From Mimachlamys varia (Eukaryota > Mollusca > Bivalvia > Pectinida > Pectinidae): 64,000 bases of DNA. Position numbers and translations under genes: made by a program. The notes under the pieces are model-generated. The model did no database searches. It was not told where the DNA came from and worked only from the letters and a program-made list of their open reading frames with translations. The DNA is taken from positions 10,659,282 through 10,723,281 of the forward strand of contig OX392536.1 of assembly GCA_947623455.1 (NCBI GenBank), written 5' to 3'. Below, in pieces: positions 44,481-56,330 of the stretch (its first letter is position 1; each line of letters opens with the position of its first letter).

Positions 44481-46265
44481 GAATAACGTGTTTTAAAAGT
44501 AGTATTCGTCGTGAAGAAACATAGTGAGGATATAGATGTGTTAAGTTATCGGTTTGTGGCTGGCGAGTACGACGAATGAAAGTATATTCTCTGATGAAGA
44601 CGCATGTTGAGTAATATTCGCTTTTATTGTCATCAAACCATTCGGGTCCCTGTTTTTTTTTTTTACATAGCTGCTGTGTTACAAGCAAAACGAAAACAAA
44701 AACACATGTCTGGAAGTCAAAGAGATCAAAATATGGGAGCGAAAGTTTTGAATTCCTTAGCAGCAAGATTGGTAGAGTAAGAATACCTAGTAGATAAAGA
44801 AAGAATGATAGCAGAGGGAATAGACAATTCTCTCTCCACAGTAGTAGTCAATTTTGTCTGTTCTTGATGATTGGTGACAATCACATGATAGAAAAACAAT
44901 TTTAAAAGGATGTTTGTGTTTAAAGTTATTGTTAATATGATAACTGTATAAAACTTATATAGACTTCAAACACTTGAATAATTTAAATAATTGTTTATTT
45001 TCAAATTTGTTGCCTTTAATGAGAAAATGAAGTTAATTAAATGATTAAAACATTAGAATTGTTTATTTTAGTAAAATTATATATTTTTCTGTTATTTATT
45101 ACTAAATAAATTGAATAAAACATATCATTTTCAATGTATCGGACCCAATATTGGCCCTCTCGACCCCAATATTGGCCCTCGGGCCGTTCTTGGGTTCGAT
45201 ATGGAAAATGGTATGTATTATTCTTTATATAATTTGCGTGTGCTACGTAATATCCGCTGATAAGTTATCCTTTCTGGGTACAATTCGCTGACAATTACGA
45301 TTGTCGTGTAAAAGACATTTTCTCCGATGATCGGCATGTGTTATGTAATATAAGCTGATGATCGACGTCAAGTTATACTATGTCAGAGGGTCCTTTAGTA
45401 TTTATTACAGAAGCCTCAAAATGATACAAAAAAATATATATATAGACTTATGTATACCAAGTACTCACGAACTTCACATAAGGTCCCGATAAACATCAAG
45501 TTCTACGCCTGCACACATCATTTACGCGAAATGTTTACAAGTATTATTGCCCGTAATTGCTCAACATTTGTCATCGGCAGCTTTAACAACATCCAACAGT
45601 TAACCCTGCTGTTTTGGCATCCCTGTGTTCGTTGTTATGTAAATCGAATTCCTAAAATTGTGGAGAAGACATTAGTATAATTGGCGCCGCGGATCTCTTA
45701 TTTGTTGAAGGCCACGGTAGTTGTTGTATTTGTTCATCATACAGACCATATGTCAAGGTGAACAATCGTGAAGGTAGTTTGCATTTTAGGGTGCGACCTC
45801 TGTGCACAGGGGCACGCAGCAACTATTATATTGATATTGATTGATGTACATTCGCTGGGTATTGTGGGATATACATACACAGCGACATGTTGTTGTATGC
45901 TACTGTGCTTTGTGGTGTTAGTATGCTTTAAATTTGATGACACGGTTTAAATGACGCTTGCATTGACAACTCGATCACTATATTGCTGTATGAAGTGTAC
46001 AAACATTTTGATGATTCCGTCTAGTATTATAAAACTGGAGAGATAGACCGATTAAAAGACAAACACAGGGAACAGTCATCTCCCAAGTATACACAAACCT
46101 TGGTTTTAGCCGCTTATGTGAACGTTCTGAGAGATAAGCAAATGGTGGTTAAATTACCCCCCCCCCCCCACCTCAAATCGCCAAATGTTTATTAGTAAAA
46201 CTAAGACCCCGTCGTCAATAAGTAAACTAGTATCAATGGAAGTGTGTCATCAAAAAAGTATACCA
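44481..46265. other. Intergenic, nothing recognised
   Basis: AT-rich; a run of 13 C lies at 46157-46169. Open frames up to about 76 codons lack features. Confidence 0.45.
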
Positions 46266-46700
46266 ACAACTCACATATTGTGTGTCGTTAACACGATTAC
46301 TGGTAGCACAAGTATGTGCCGTCAACATCACCGATATTGTGTCGTCAACACAAATTCTGCCGTCACGAAGATTGTGCCGTCAAGACAAATTCTGACGTCA
46401 CCAAGATTGTGTCGTCATCACGAATTCTGACCTCACAGAGATTGTGTCATCGACACAAATTCTGACATCATACAGATTGTGTAATCACGAATTCTGACAT
46501 CACAGAGATTGTATCGTCAGCACGAACTCTGACATCATAGTGATAGTGTCGTCAACACGAATTCTGACGTCATCGAAATTATGTCGTCAACATCACTGAT
46601 ATTGTGTCGTCAACACAAATTCTGACGTCACAGAGATAGTGCCATCAACACGAATTCTGACATCACACAATATTGTGTCTACACGAATTCACAGTTTTTC
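46266..46700. repeat. Degenerate tandem repeat, about 36 bp x 12
   Basis: Units of the type 'gtgtcgtcaacacgaattct' + 'gacgtcacagagatt' with many substitutions. 'tgacgtca' half palindromes recur by virtue of the unit. Confidence 0.85.
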
Positions 46701-47346
46701 TTTCAAAACGAATTTCGATAATAAAGTGATTGTGTCGTCAAATTATAACTTATTTCGGAACATGATGAAGAACGGAACGTCAGACCAGAATATTTGGCGT
46801 GTCAACTTGTGTTATCATCGCACGGGTCGTATACATATATAACAACAGTACACAAATCAAGCTCGACCTCATTAGGCTAGTCACGGTCTGATTTTCACGT
46901 TAGTGGGTATCTACTGTAAAAAAAGGACGGATAAGATTCCTTAGAGGCGAAATGTCAAGTAAATACTAAATCACGCGTTAAAAGTTAATTAAATCGTTAA
47001 GAGCACGCCACGCCAAGCTTAGACTCTTCTCCCTGATGTCGTGTAAGGTACGGCCAGCGTACTTCCCAGTCAGCTCGTTAGAATTAGCTGTATCGGCCTT
47101 CTTTAGTGAGACACACGATCTGAAACCAAACCCGTTTATTGGATGTAACTTTCTCGAAAAAGGATTTCTATTAAACTTGTATGGCAAATTCCTTTCAATA
47201 TATTTTCCAGATAATAACTATTTTGTTTGGTGGTCATTTTTTTCTGCCCAATAAGTCTGGTAGATAATATTTCTACAATTTGAGCATGATTTATTTTACT
47301 TTAAGGCCTACAAAGCTGTTTGAAATATTTTGCAATTTCTTCTGAA
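46701..47346. other. Intergenic, nothing recognised
   Basis: Contains minus open frame 47187-46978 (69 codons, no recognisable domain). Confidence 0.4.
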
Positions 47347-47935
47347 TAAACAAGAGGTCCGAGATGATGATATTTGGCCAGCAACATGCTTGGATAAAGG
47401 ATTTCCAAGTTTGTTTAAATAAATGACAATGACTCTATTCTATTCAAGGTCACAGGGATCATGTATGCATGTTTGATACCTTTATAAGACTTCCTGTTGA
47501 TAACCGTGAAGTCAAGCCAGGGCTTTTTCTTGGGTCTCTCAGGGGCCGATATACGGCCCCATACACAATGAAATTGGGCTTCAATTTTCCCAATTTCAGG
47601 GTTTTTTTCCCAATCAATTAACTAGGCTAGTTTTCACAATTTTTCTTGAAAACGTGTGCGTTACTGCAAACATATTGAGACAAAAACGATGTATTTCTTG
47701 CAATTAAATATCATTTTTGAAGCGTAACAATATTTCGGCAGTGACATGCATACATGTATGCTGTTTATTGTATGCTTAAACGGAAGGCTACTAAGTTTGT
47801 TCAAACGAATGACTTTGACTAATATTCAAGGTCACATGAGTCAAATACGTAAAACCATTTTGAAAACTTTTGTTTACTTTATGTCAGGATTGTTCAAATC
47901 ATTTTTATCCAGAAATGTCATTGTTTAATTAATAT
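47347..47935 (-). mobile_element. Degenerate copy of the 145-bp pearl-like core
   Basis: Begins 'caagaggtccgagatgat', similar to the 'caagaggcccagagggcc' head at 17049. Two stretches (about 47375-47465 and 47735-47870) match the inverse complement of the 145-bp monomer: 'gcttggataaagg', 'aagtttgttcaaacgaatga', 'attcaaggtcaca'. Old and diverged. Confidence 0.55.
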
Positions 47936-48410
47936 TTTTTTTGCATAAACACTAAGCTATAGTAACGTCATTCATTAATTATTGTTGTGAAGTCCCAGAA
48001 TCAGGAAGACAGGGGAGATAACCAATGCTGTTATCCAATGTTGTGACTATATAGGATTTTATGGTTGTACTTAAGTTAAAATTTATCTTTCTTGAAACAG
48101 CTTTACCACATATAAATACCAATATTAACTGACGTTTTGTTTTAATCCCTGTTTATCGTACATCAGGGGACGAGTACTTGTTTAGGGCCTGTATCGACCT
48201 GTTATGTCCACACGTTTTATGTCCACAACAGATGTTGTCTGGTCATTCTACCCATTATACTGTAAACCGACCATTACCTCCGTGTTCTGTCTATAACGCA
48301 CTGTCAACACTTCCTATGGTTTCGGGGATGTCTGTATTGGTAAATTGTGAAGTCCGTTCCTTGGGTTACAATTGCGGACTCCTTGTCGGTTTATTGAATA
48401 GTTCAATAAT

Positions 48411-48575
48411 AAGTTGATTCTAAACATTTGATGATCACGTGATAATAAGTTGATTTTTCATGTATGCACTTGTTGATCATGTGATTATAAGTTGACTGTA
48501 TACAGTTGTTGATCACGTGATAATAAGTTGATTCTAAATGTATACACTTGTTGATCACGTGATAATAAGTTGATA
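48411..48575. repeat. 40-bp tandem repeat with ATCACGTGAT palindromes, 4 copies
   Basis: Unit 'ttgttgatcacgtgataata' + 'agttgattctaaatgtatacac'. Three of four copies contain the CACGTG E-box in a 10-bp palindrome; the second has CATGTG. Confidence 0.9.
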
Positions 48576-50450
48576 TAGGACCTGATAGGGAAATGTCCAT
48601 GACATATCCCATTTATTATAAACTTTGAATTTTGTGACGGTTCATGATGATCGGTTTTTGTTGATGTCGGTTTTTTGTTCCTTTTTTTTCGTCATCGTCT
48701 GGACGTTGATTAAGATAAAAATTTATAATTCATTAGCAATGGATACGGAATTATTTAGCTGTTTCGTCTACATCTTCTTGTATGTCCCTTTTTCTTTCTA
48801 TCAGCTCATCAAGCTCTAGTATTCTTGGTAACGTAAACATCTGTCCTTCTATCCATTTTCGATTCTTGTGATGTCATGAACGTCATACGACGTTGCGACA
48901 ATTTTTGAAGAGGGCCTATACAGTGTATTAGGCCCGCTTAGCGAAGAATTGCCCATATTGATCCGAATTGCTGATATGCGTATTTACAAGTTAAAAATGT
49001 CCCTGGTTTTTTTATAGTAAGTATATAATAATAAATGATACTGCTGTATATTTATTAGTCAGGTGACAACAAGTTGATTGTGTACACATACTGTACCATT
49101 GATAGATAAGTACGTGGTAGTCCTGCCTAGTTTGATACTACAAGACGCCAAGTTGACAATGTTCCCTGTTGTCAAAGACAGTTTCATACTTGTTAAAAGC
49201 CGTGCCTTTCATGAGGCGACTATGTGCATTAGCGCGTGGGGTTCTAGACTTCATAAATATCCACCAATTCATAATTTAATTTGGCAGGTCGCAGACGGTT
49301 GTACATAATTGATGAGGTACGAAATCAATTTCAATATCCGGCTGTAACTGGACATGAACAGAAAACGAAGATTTAGCGTGTTTTAACATGAACTACAGCC
49401 CTAGTGCTGTCCTGTGGGCGTCCGGTATATTCTGCCGTCGTCTTGTATTTGACCGGAACATTTATAACATGGCGTAAGTGTTTCTGCTTTATATATTGCA
49501 GTTGATTTACAGGACATGCTTGAAGCATACGCGCACTGTATTCAACAGAATGTAATACCAGATTTAGTATATAACACAATCTACTATGCTGTCTTTGCAC
49601 AGAGTCGTTCAAGCCAGAACAAACTGTCATAAATAAATGTACAAATTTTGGGTGGAAACATTCAAACATATTCATTCCTTGTTAACACCAGTTCCCTACA
49701 GTCTGTAATGATTGTCTCACTAACTCCCTACGATCTGTAATCTGTAACCCAGCATGTTTTGTCGTACTGTTTAACTGATAAAAAAGTCAGTTGTTTGTGA
49801 TGTTGTTGCTGCTGGCTTTTCTTTCGCTTCTCTGATAAAAAAATCTGATCTGATTGCACAATTTTTTTGCTTGATTTTAACAGGCATTCGTCCAAACAAT
49901 GAAAATTGAATAATAAAGGTGTTTGTGTTCCTCTCATTCAGATTTAGCGATATTTGAAATTTGATTTGAATTTCCAACTTTTTGGCCAGAAGCATGACCA
50001 GAGAGTCTAATATGATCTCACTAGCTGTTTGAATCAGTATGATCAATATTTCTTTTCGCGTCATGTCTATATTACGAGATTTATATGAAACATCATCTGT
50101 GTGTCGTGTTTGTGGTCTGCCAATTCATTCAAGATTTATTTGTTTGTTAAACAAAGTCCTTAAGACCAGTGTTTTGTCGACCGGAACAAAGTGAAACAAA
50201 AATCTACCACGGATTCGATTACCAAACTCAGACGGTTCATCCCTGTAATTTCCAAAGGGATCGGAGACGGGATTCGATTGTCATCTAAATTGGATAAAAA
50301 TACAGCTCTGATGTCAGACAGACGATGTATCACACGTGTTTTTACAACCTTAGTATATCATCAGAAAGCCACATCATATCTAATTAGTTAACACGACACT
50401 TCCGGTAGGTTGTTTAGTGCATATACAGTAAGGATGCTTACTTGGTTAAT
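48576..50450. other. Intergenic, nothing recognised
   Basis: AT-rich with open frames up to 100 codons (for example minus 49675-49373) that show no recognisable features. Confidence 0.4.
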
Positions 50451-50546
50451 AATTCAGCAATCGGGAACCGTCGGCACTTTCCGTAAACGAGAAAATACGT
50501 TCACGTTTACGGAAAGTGTTGATGGTTCCCGATTGTTTAATTCAGC
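50451..50546. mobile_element. 80-bp foldback element with AATTCAGC target duplication
   Basis: Arms CAATCGGGAACCGTCGGCAC... (50458-50489) and the inverse complement (50502-50535) pair over about 32 bp with three mismatches. The 8-bp AATTCAGC is present on both sides (50451-50458 and 50539-50546). Confidence 0.7.
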
Positions 50547-50684
50547 AGAAACCATTGGTCGATTGTGTACACGTGTGTTTGGATAAAAAACCATAAATGA
50601 GGACCTTGTATTATATTGTAGAAGCAGTTTATCTATGTACTTTACAGGCAGGACTACCACGTACTTAAAGAAACCATTTCTTTA

Positions 50685-52960
50685 TGTATTTGCATCTTCC
50701 TTCCCAGAAGCTATTTCGTCATCTACTGGCCTTCTCAGAAACCATTTCTGTATGTTCCTTCCTACCCAGAAGCTATTTCGTCATCTACTGGCCTTCTCAG
50801 AAACCATTTCTGTATGTTCCTTCCTACCCAGAAGCTATTTCGTCATCTACTTGCCTTCTCAGAAACCATTTCTGTATGTTCCTTCCTACCCAGAAGCTAT
50901 TTCGTCATCTACTGGCCTTCTCAGAAACCATTTCTGTATGTTCCTTCCTTCCCAGAAGCTATTTCGTCATCTACTTGCCTTCTCAGAAACCATTTCTGTA
51001 TGTTCCTGCCTTCCCAGAAGCTATTTCGTCATCTACTGGCCTTCTCAGAAACCATTTCTGTATGTTCCTTCCTTCCCAGAAGCTATTTCGTCATCTACTG
51101 GCCTTCTCAGAAACCATTTCTGTATGTTCCTTCCTTCCCAGAAGCTATTTCGTCATCTACTGGCCTTCTCAGAAACCATTTCTGTATGTTCCTTCCTACC
51201 CAGAAGCTATTTCGTCATCTACTGGCCTTCTCAGAAACCATTTCTGTATGTTCCTTCCTTCCCAGAAGCTATTTCGTCATCTACTGGCCTTCTCAGAAAC
51301 CATTTCTGTATGTTCCTTCCTTCACAGAAGCTATTTCGTCATCTACTGGCCTTCTCAGAAACCATTTCTGTATGTTCCTTCCTACCCAGAAGCTATTTCG
51401 TCATCTACTGGCCTTCTCAGAAACCATTTCTGTATGTTCCTTCCTACCCAGAAGCTATTTCGTCATCTACTGGCCTTCTCAGAAACCATTTCTGTATGTT
51501 CCTTCCTACCCAGAAGCTATTTCGTCATCTACTGGCCTTCTCAGAAACCATTTCTGTATGTTCCTTCCTTCCCAGAAGCTATTTCGTCATCTACTGGCCT
51601 TCTCAGAAACCATTTCTGTATGTTCCTTCCTTCCCAGAAGCTATTTCGTCATCTACTTGCCTTCTCAGAAACCATTTCTGTATGTTCCTTCCTTCCCAGA
51701 AGCTATTTCGTCATCTACTGGCCTTCTCAGAAACCATTTCTGTATGTTCCTTCCTACCCAGAAGCTATTTCGTCATCTACTGGCCTTCTCAGAAACCATT
51801 TCTGTATGTTCCTTCCTTCCCAGAAGCTATTTCGTCATCTACTGGCCTTCTCAGAAACCATTTCTGTATGTTCCTTCCTTCCCAGAAGCTATTTCGTCAT
51901 CTACTTGCCTTCTCAGAAACCATTTCTGTATGTTCCTTCCTACCCAGAAGCTATTTCGTCATCTACTGGCCTTCTCAGAAACCATTTCTGTATGTTCCTT
52001 CCTTCCCAGAAGCTATTTCGTCATCTACTGGCCTTCTCAGAAACCATTTCTGTATGTTCCTTCCTTCCCAGAAGCTATTTCGTCATCTACTTGCCTTCTC
52101 AGAAACCATTTCTGTATGTTCCTTCCTTCCCAGAAGCTATTTCGTCATCTACTTGCCTTCTCAGAAACCATTTCTGTATGTTCCTTCCTACCCAGAAGCT
52201 ATTTCGTCATCTACTTGCCTTCTCAGAAACCATTTCTGTATGTTCCTTCCTACCCAGAAGCTATTTCGTCATCTACTGGCCTTCTCAGAAACCATTTCTG
52301 TATGTTCCTTCCTTCCCAGAAGCTATTTCGTCATCTACTTGCCTTCTCAGAAACCATTTCTGTATGTTCCTTCCTTCCCAGAAGCTATTTCGTCATCTAC
52401 TGGCCTTCTCAGAAACCATTTCTGTATGTTCCTTCCTTCCCAGAAGCTATTTCGTCATCTACTTGCCTTCTCAGAAACCATTTCTGTATGTTCCTTCCTA
52501 CCCAGAAGCTATTTCGTCATCTACTGGCCTTCTCAGAAACCATTTCTGTATGTTCCTTCCTTCCCAGAAGCTATTTCGTCATCTACTTGCCTTCTCAGAA
52601 ACCATTTCTGTATGTTCCTTCCTTCCCAGAAGCTATTTCGTCATCTACTTGCCTTCTCAGAAACCATTTCTGTATGTTCCTTCCTTCCCAGAAGCTATTT
52701 CGTCATCTACTTGCCTTCTCAGAAACCATTTCTGTATGTTCCTTCCTACCCAGAAGCTATTTCGTCATCTACTGGCCTTCTCAGAAACCATTTCTGTATG
52801 TTCCTTCCTTCCCAGAAGCTATTTCGTCATCTACTTGCCTTCTCAGAAACCATTTCTGTATGTTCCTTCCTTCCCAGAAGCAATTTCGACATGTACTTGC
52901 CTTCCCAGAAACCGTTTCCTTCTTATAAACCATTTCAGTATGTACCTGACTGCCCAGAAA
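50685..52960. repeat. 62-bp minisatellite, about 36 copies
   Basis: Unit 'tgtatgttccttccttccca' + 'gaagctatttcgtcatctac' + 'tggccttctcagaaaccatt' + 'tc'. Variation is almost confined to two sites (ccttccc or cctaccc, and ctggcc or cttgcc). Because the unit has no stop in any forward frame and 62 is not a multiple of three, all three plus frames stay open for 704-819 codons. The final units (52860-52990) decay into diverged 'cccagaaacca' copies. Not a gene. Confidence 0.97.
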
Positions 52961-53599
52961 CCACTTTTTTATGTACCTTCTTTCCCAGAAACCATTTCTT
53001 TACATGTATATGTATCTGCCTTAGTAGAAACCATTCGTTTGTATAATTGGCCTGACAGAAATAATTGGTTCTCAAATTTGCTTGATGAGCATCTAAATCG
53101 ATTGTCGCCATTCATTGAATTTGATTTTGTAGGAACCCTTTGATGATACACTTGACCTGGTAAAAACATAGGTATAGATATATGCGTTACTTAGTCTAAC
53201 CAATAGTTGATATACTACGATAGGAAATGGCTATTGGTATTGTATATTTGCCTTGGGAGAAACCATTGGAATATGATAGAAACTGCGAACTGATGCATTT
53301 AACTGTCAATGTAATTTCGAAATATGTCTTATCTCGCTACCTTGCTTAAAAACCCAATGACCATATAATAAGCGCGTACGGCGACCGAGCAAATCTCATC
53401 AATTGTACATACGTATAAAGAGACAAAACAGAGTTACTTCCCTTGCTATACCACCCTTGTCATCATATCGTCATAGGGATATGTTTTTAGCTTGGTTTTA
53501 TTTTGCTTTACCGTGCTATAAATAGCTAAGACTATTTTAGGAAGTACATCCATGTTTGTTGTGTAAACGTGCAAATGTGCATGCATGTATGTGTGTTTG

Positions 53600-53705
53600 A
53601 GATGGAGTATGTTGGTGTATCTGTCTCCTTGTGATAACACGGATCTGATGCCGACTACATGCCGAAGGAACCCAGCACAGCATCCCGCCCGACCACAACA
53701 CAATG
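53600..53705. mobile_element. SINE fragment related to 36431-36830
   Basis: 'cgaaggaacccagcacagca' + 'tcccgcccgaccac' resembles 'catccagcacaacaccctac' + 'tcggtcat' of the 36431 copy. Confidence 0.4.
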
Positions 53706-53869
53706 AGAACAGATCAATAAGTTGTTGTCAAAACTTGTTATTACCCTTAATACCGAAAATTTAGCAGGAAATAACAACTATCGTTTTAAGGACTTTGGCT
53801 CTGTATGTACCGGCCGGGGGACAGACTGTATTGCCTTCGTCACTTGAGCGAAAGCAACAAGTCGGAGGC

Positions 53870-54139
53870 TAACAAGAAACTCTCGACAGAAAAATCCAAA
53901 GAATTGAAAATATTCAGGTGTGGCCCACTTCAACAACAAGCCGAAGTTAAAAGACAGTTCAAAATGTACGCGTGTTTACAAATACCGAATTTCAACTACT
54001 GCTGTACCGGCAACCGCGTAAGATTTCATCTTGAATATAGCTGATATAAGTAAACTTAACTAAATCTATAAATATAATAAGTTATTAGGCTTGGTTTTCG
54101 CTTCAAGTTTTGCCGAAAGTTACGTATATTGGGCCTTTA
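53870..54139. mobile_element. MITE family A, copy 3 (left-truncated)
   Basis: Matches the right two-thirds of 24795-25184, from 'aacaagaaactctcgaca' to the terminal 'gttacgtatattgggccttt' + 'a'. The left end is missing. Confidence 0.85.
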
Positions 54140-56330
54140 ATAATTTAGAAGGAATTATTGTGTTATTTTTGTCTCAGTTTTAGTATATTGGAAGAGACAG
54201 TTTCATCACATGGTATCATGACAATTCATGTAGAAATAATTTTACTATTACGTAACAACCCAAGTTATATTTCTAATTATCTTTCTCGGTTGTTTTCTGA
54301 ATTATCACATTTTTAACAAGCATAGAAAAACTGTATGTATACGATATAGAACGTTACCCGACATCGCAGATATATCTCGTCTATAGAGCGGAGGAATATA
54401 TATACATCCGTTCGCAGGAAACGCGGACCCGATACGTGACGTCGAATGAAGTATGCTGTACCTACATGAATGTATAATGATGTCCACCAGTGCCGGGGGA
54501 GGTGGGGGGGGGGGGGGGGGTAGATGACCGGGCAGGACAGCATGCACCACACAATCAGTCTTAAATCAACCCAAAGTGTTGACATGAACTTGTAAATGGT
54601 GACTGAGTAATGGGGGTGTCGATAGCCAATCAGATCCTTTGTGTGATTGACCTTGAAATCGGTTTTCTGGCTGATCTTTGGAAACTGACATCAATTGTTT
54701 GCATTGTTAGTTTCATTTGGGTGAGATATCCTAACGAGGAAAGCTGACAACTCTGAACAGTATTGAAATTATCTCCCCTGGACCAGTTTGATCGATAGCA
54801 GTTAGATATACAGAAGATTTACGGCGATGAGACACGAAAGGTCGCATCACATCTAACACCAACATTAAAACCTTCTGTAGTCTATAAAAGTGTTTTATAT
54901 TGTATAGTTAAAGCAGGTTAGCGTTGTCGTTTACAAAAATTGTCGCCATTATAATCAACTTGATTGTTCGCGGCACGAATATATTGAAAATCAAAACAAC
55001 CTTTCACCAAGTGTTTACAACATGGGCGATGCATGGAAACAATCGAAGAAGAACGATTTTAATGCAATGTCAAACAGTATGACATGCACGAGACGGTTAT
55101 CTTGATTTGACAAAACAAATTAATTATCCCTTCTTATCACATCCACGCTCCTTAGAACAGAGGGAAAATACATACTGCTTCATGATTCGTTTGAAGCGAC
55201 TAACGCTGGTACCGTCTGTAAAATCGATTTTAGCAAAGCTAGAGATTGATACTTGTTAATTTTTTGGTTTCATTTCTAGAATTTGTTTGGGTTAATATTG
55301 ATTGACCTGTGGCCAATATAATGTGACTGACCTTGGTTTCGTTTGTTGTGGCATTTTAGCGAGATTACATTTTGAAGTTATCCTTCATCTTCATACATGT
55401 ATGAAGCAAAACAAAAAAAAAAGAAGAGAAGAAAAACAAAATATAAAATAACAAAAATATCCCACAATAACTTGTAATTTGTTTGGAAAGTAAGACGAGC
55501 CAACTCCGAATTGAGCGAAGACCACCTCCAGTTGTCTGCCCCCCCCCCCCCCCCTGTGAACATATAACTTCACTGTGTAGGAACACCATTCCGAAATTGT
55601 GGTTTTGATAAAATGGAATTTGTGTTTGATAATACTTTCTATTGAAGTTGCTATTTTGAATTAACAAACGATGAAAGGGTAATAAAACAGAATTGTTTGT
55701 TTCCTTAGTACTGAATCGCTTTACTTGGCAATGTGGATTGGGTTCGTTTTGTTACGCCGACCCTGATTCGACCCGGCACTCAACATAACATTAACTCATG
55801 CGAACGGAGTCGTAATTTAGACATCAACACATTTTTGTTGTTACTATTATAAAAACCATACAACCGACTAATGTATTCGCGGAGAATATGATTACTGCAG
55901 AGAATTTTGATTTTGTATACATTAAAAATGAGAAGATGTCTTTGATTTGGCAAGAAAAAATGAAATTGGGTAATGATTGTGTAGCAGAAGTAACACAATT
56001 TGAAAAAAAAAAACCGTCTGTTTAATAGCCAAGAATACTTTTATTCTGTTATACATCCAGTATAAAACTGATTAAGGTTCCTTCTCTCATTGAAATGTTG
56101 TTCGTCCGTACATACATTGACCTACCCCTTGATATTACTTTGGTTAGAGTTGCAGTTCATCTAGTTAGAGCCATGATACATGGTTCGATTACCTGTCTAG
56201 CCAGTATATATATAATTTTTTTATTCAGATAGCTATTTTATTGTTTATTTTTTTATCAATTTTAATTCTGAGGTATGCTTTTTTTAAAGAAGTAAACTAT
56301 TAAAGCCACGGCCATATATACCAGGGGAAA
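54140..56330. other. Intergenic with G and C homopolymer runs
   Basis: No genes recognised. G17 at 54504-54520 and C16 at 55539-55554 generate spurious proline- or glycine-rich open frames on the minus strand. Confidence 0.45.

Noticed and set aside
44278..44766. 162-codon minus frame
   Set aside because: Overlaps a SINE-like repeat shared with 36431 and has no recognisable domain.
50635..53143. Three overlapping plus-strand open frames of 803, 819 and 704 codons
   Set aside because: They come from a stop-free 62-bp minisatellite open in all three frames; there is no codon bias, domain or splice structure.
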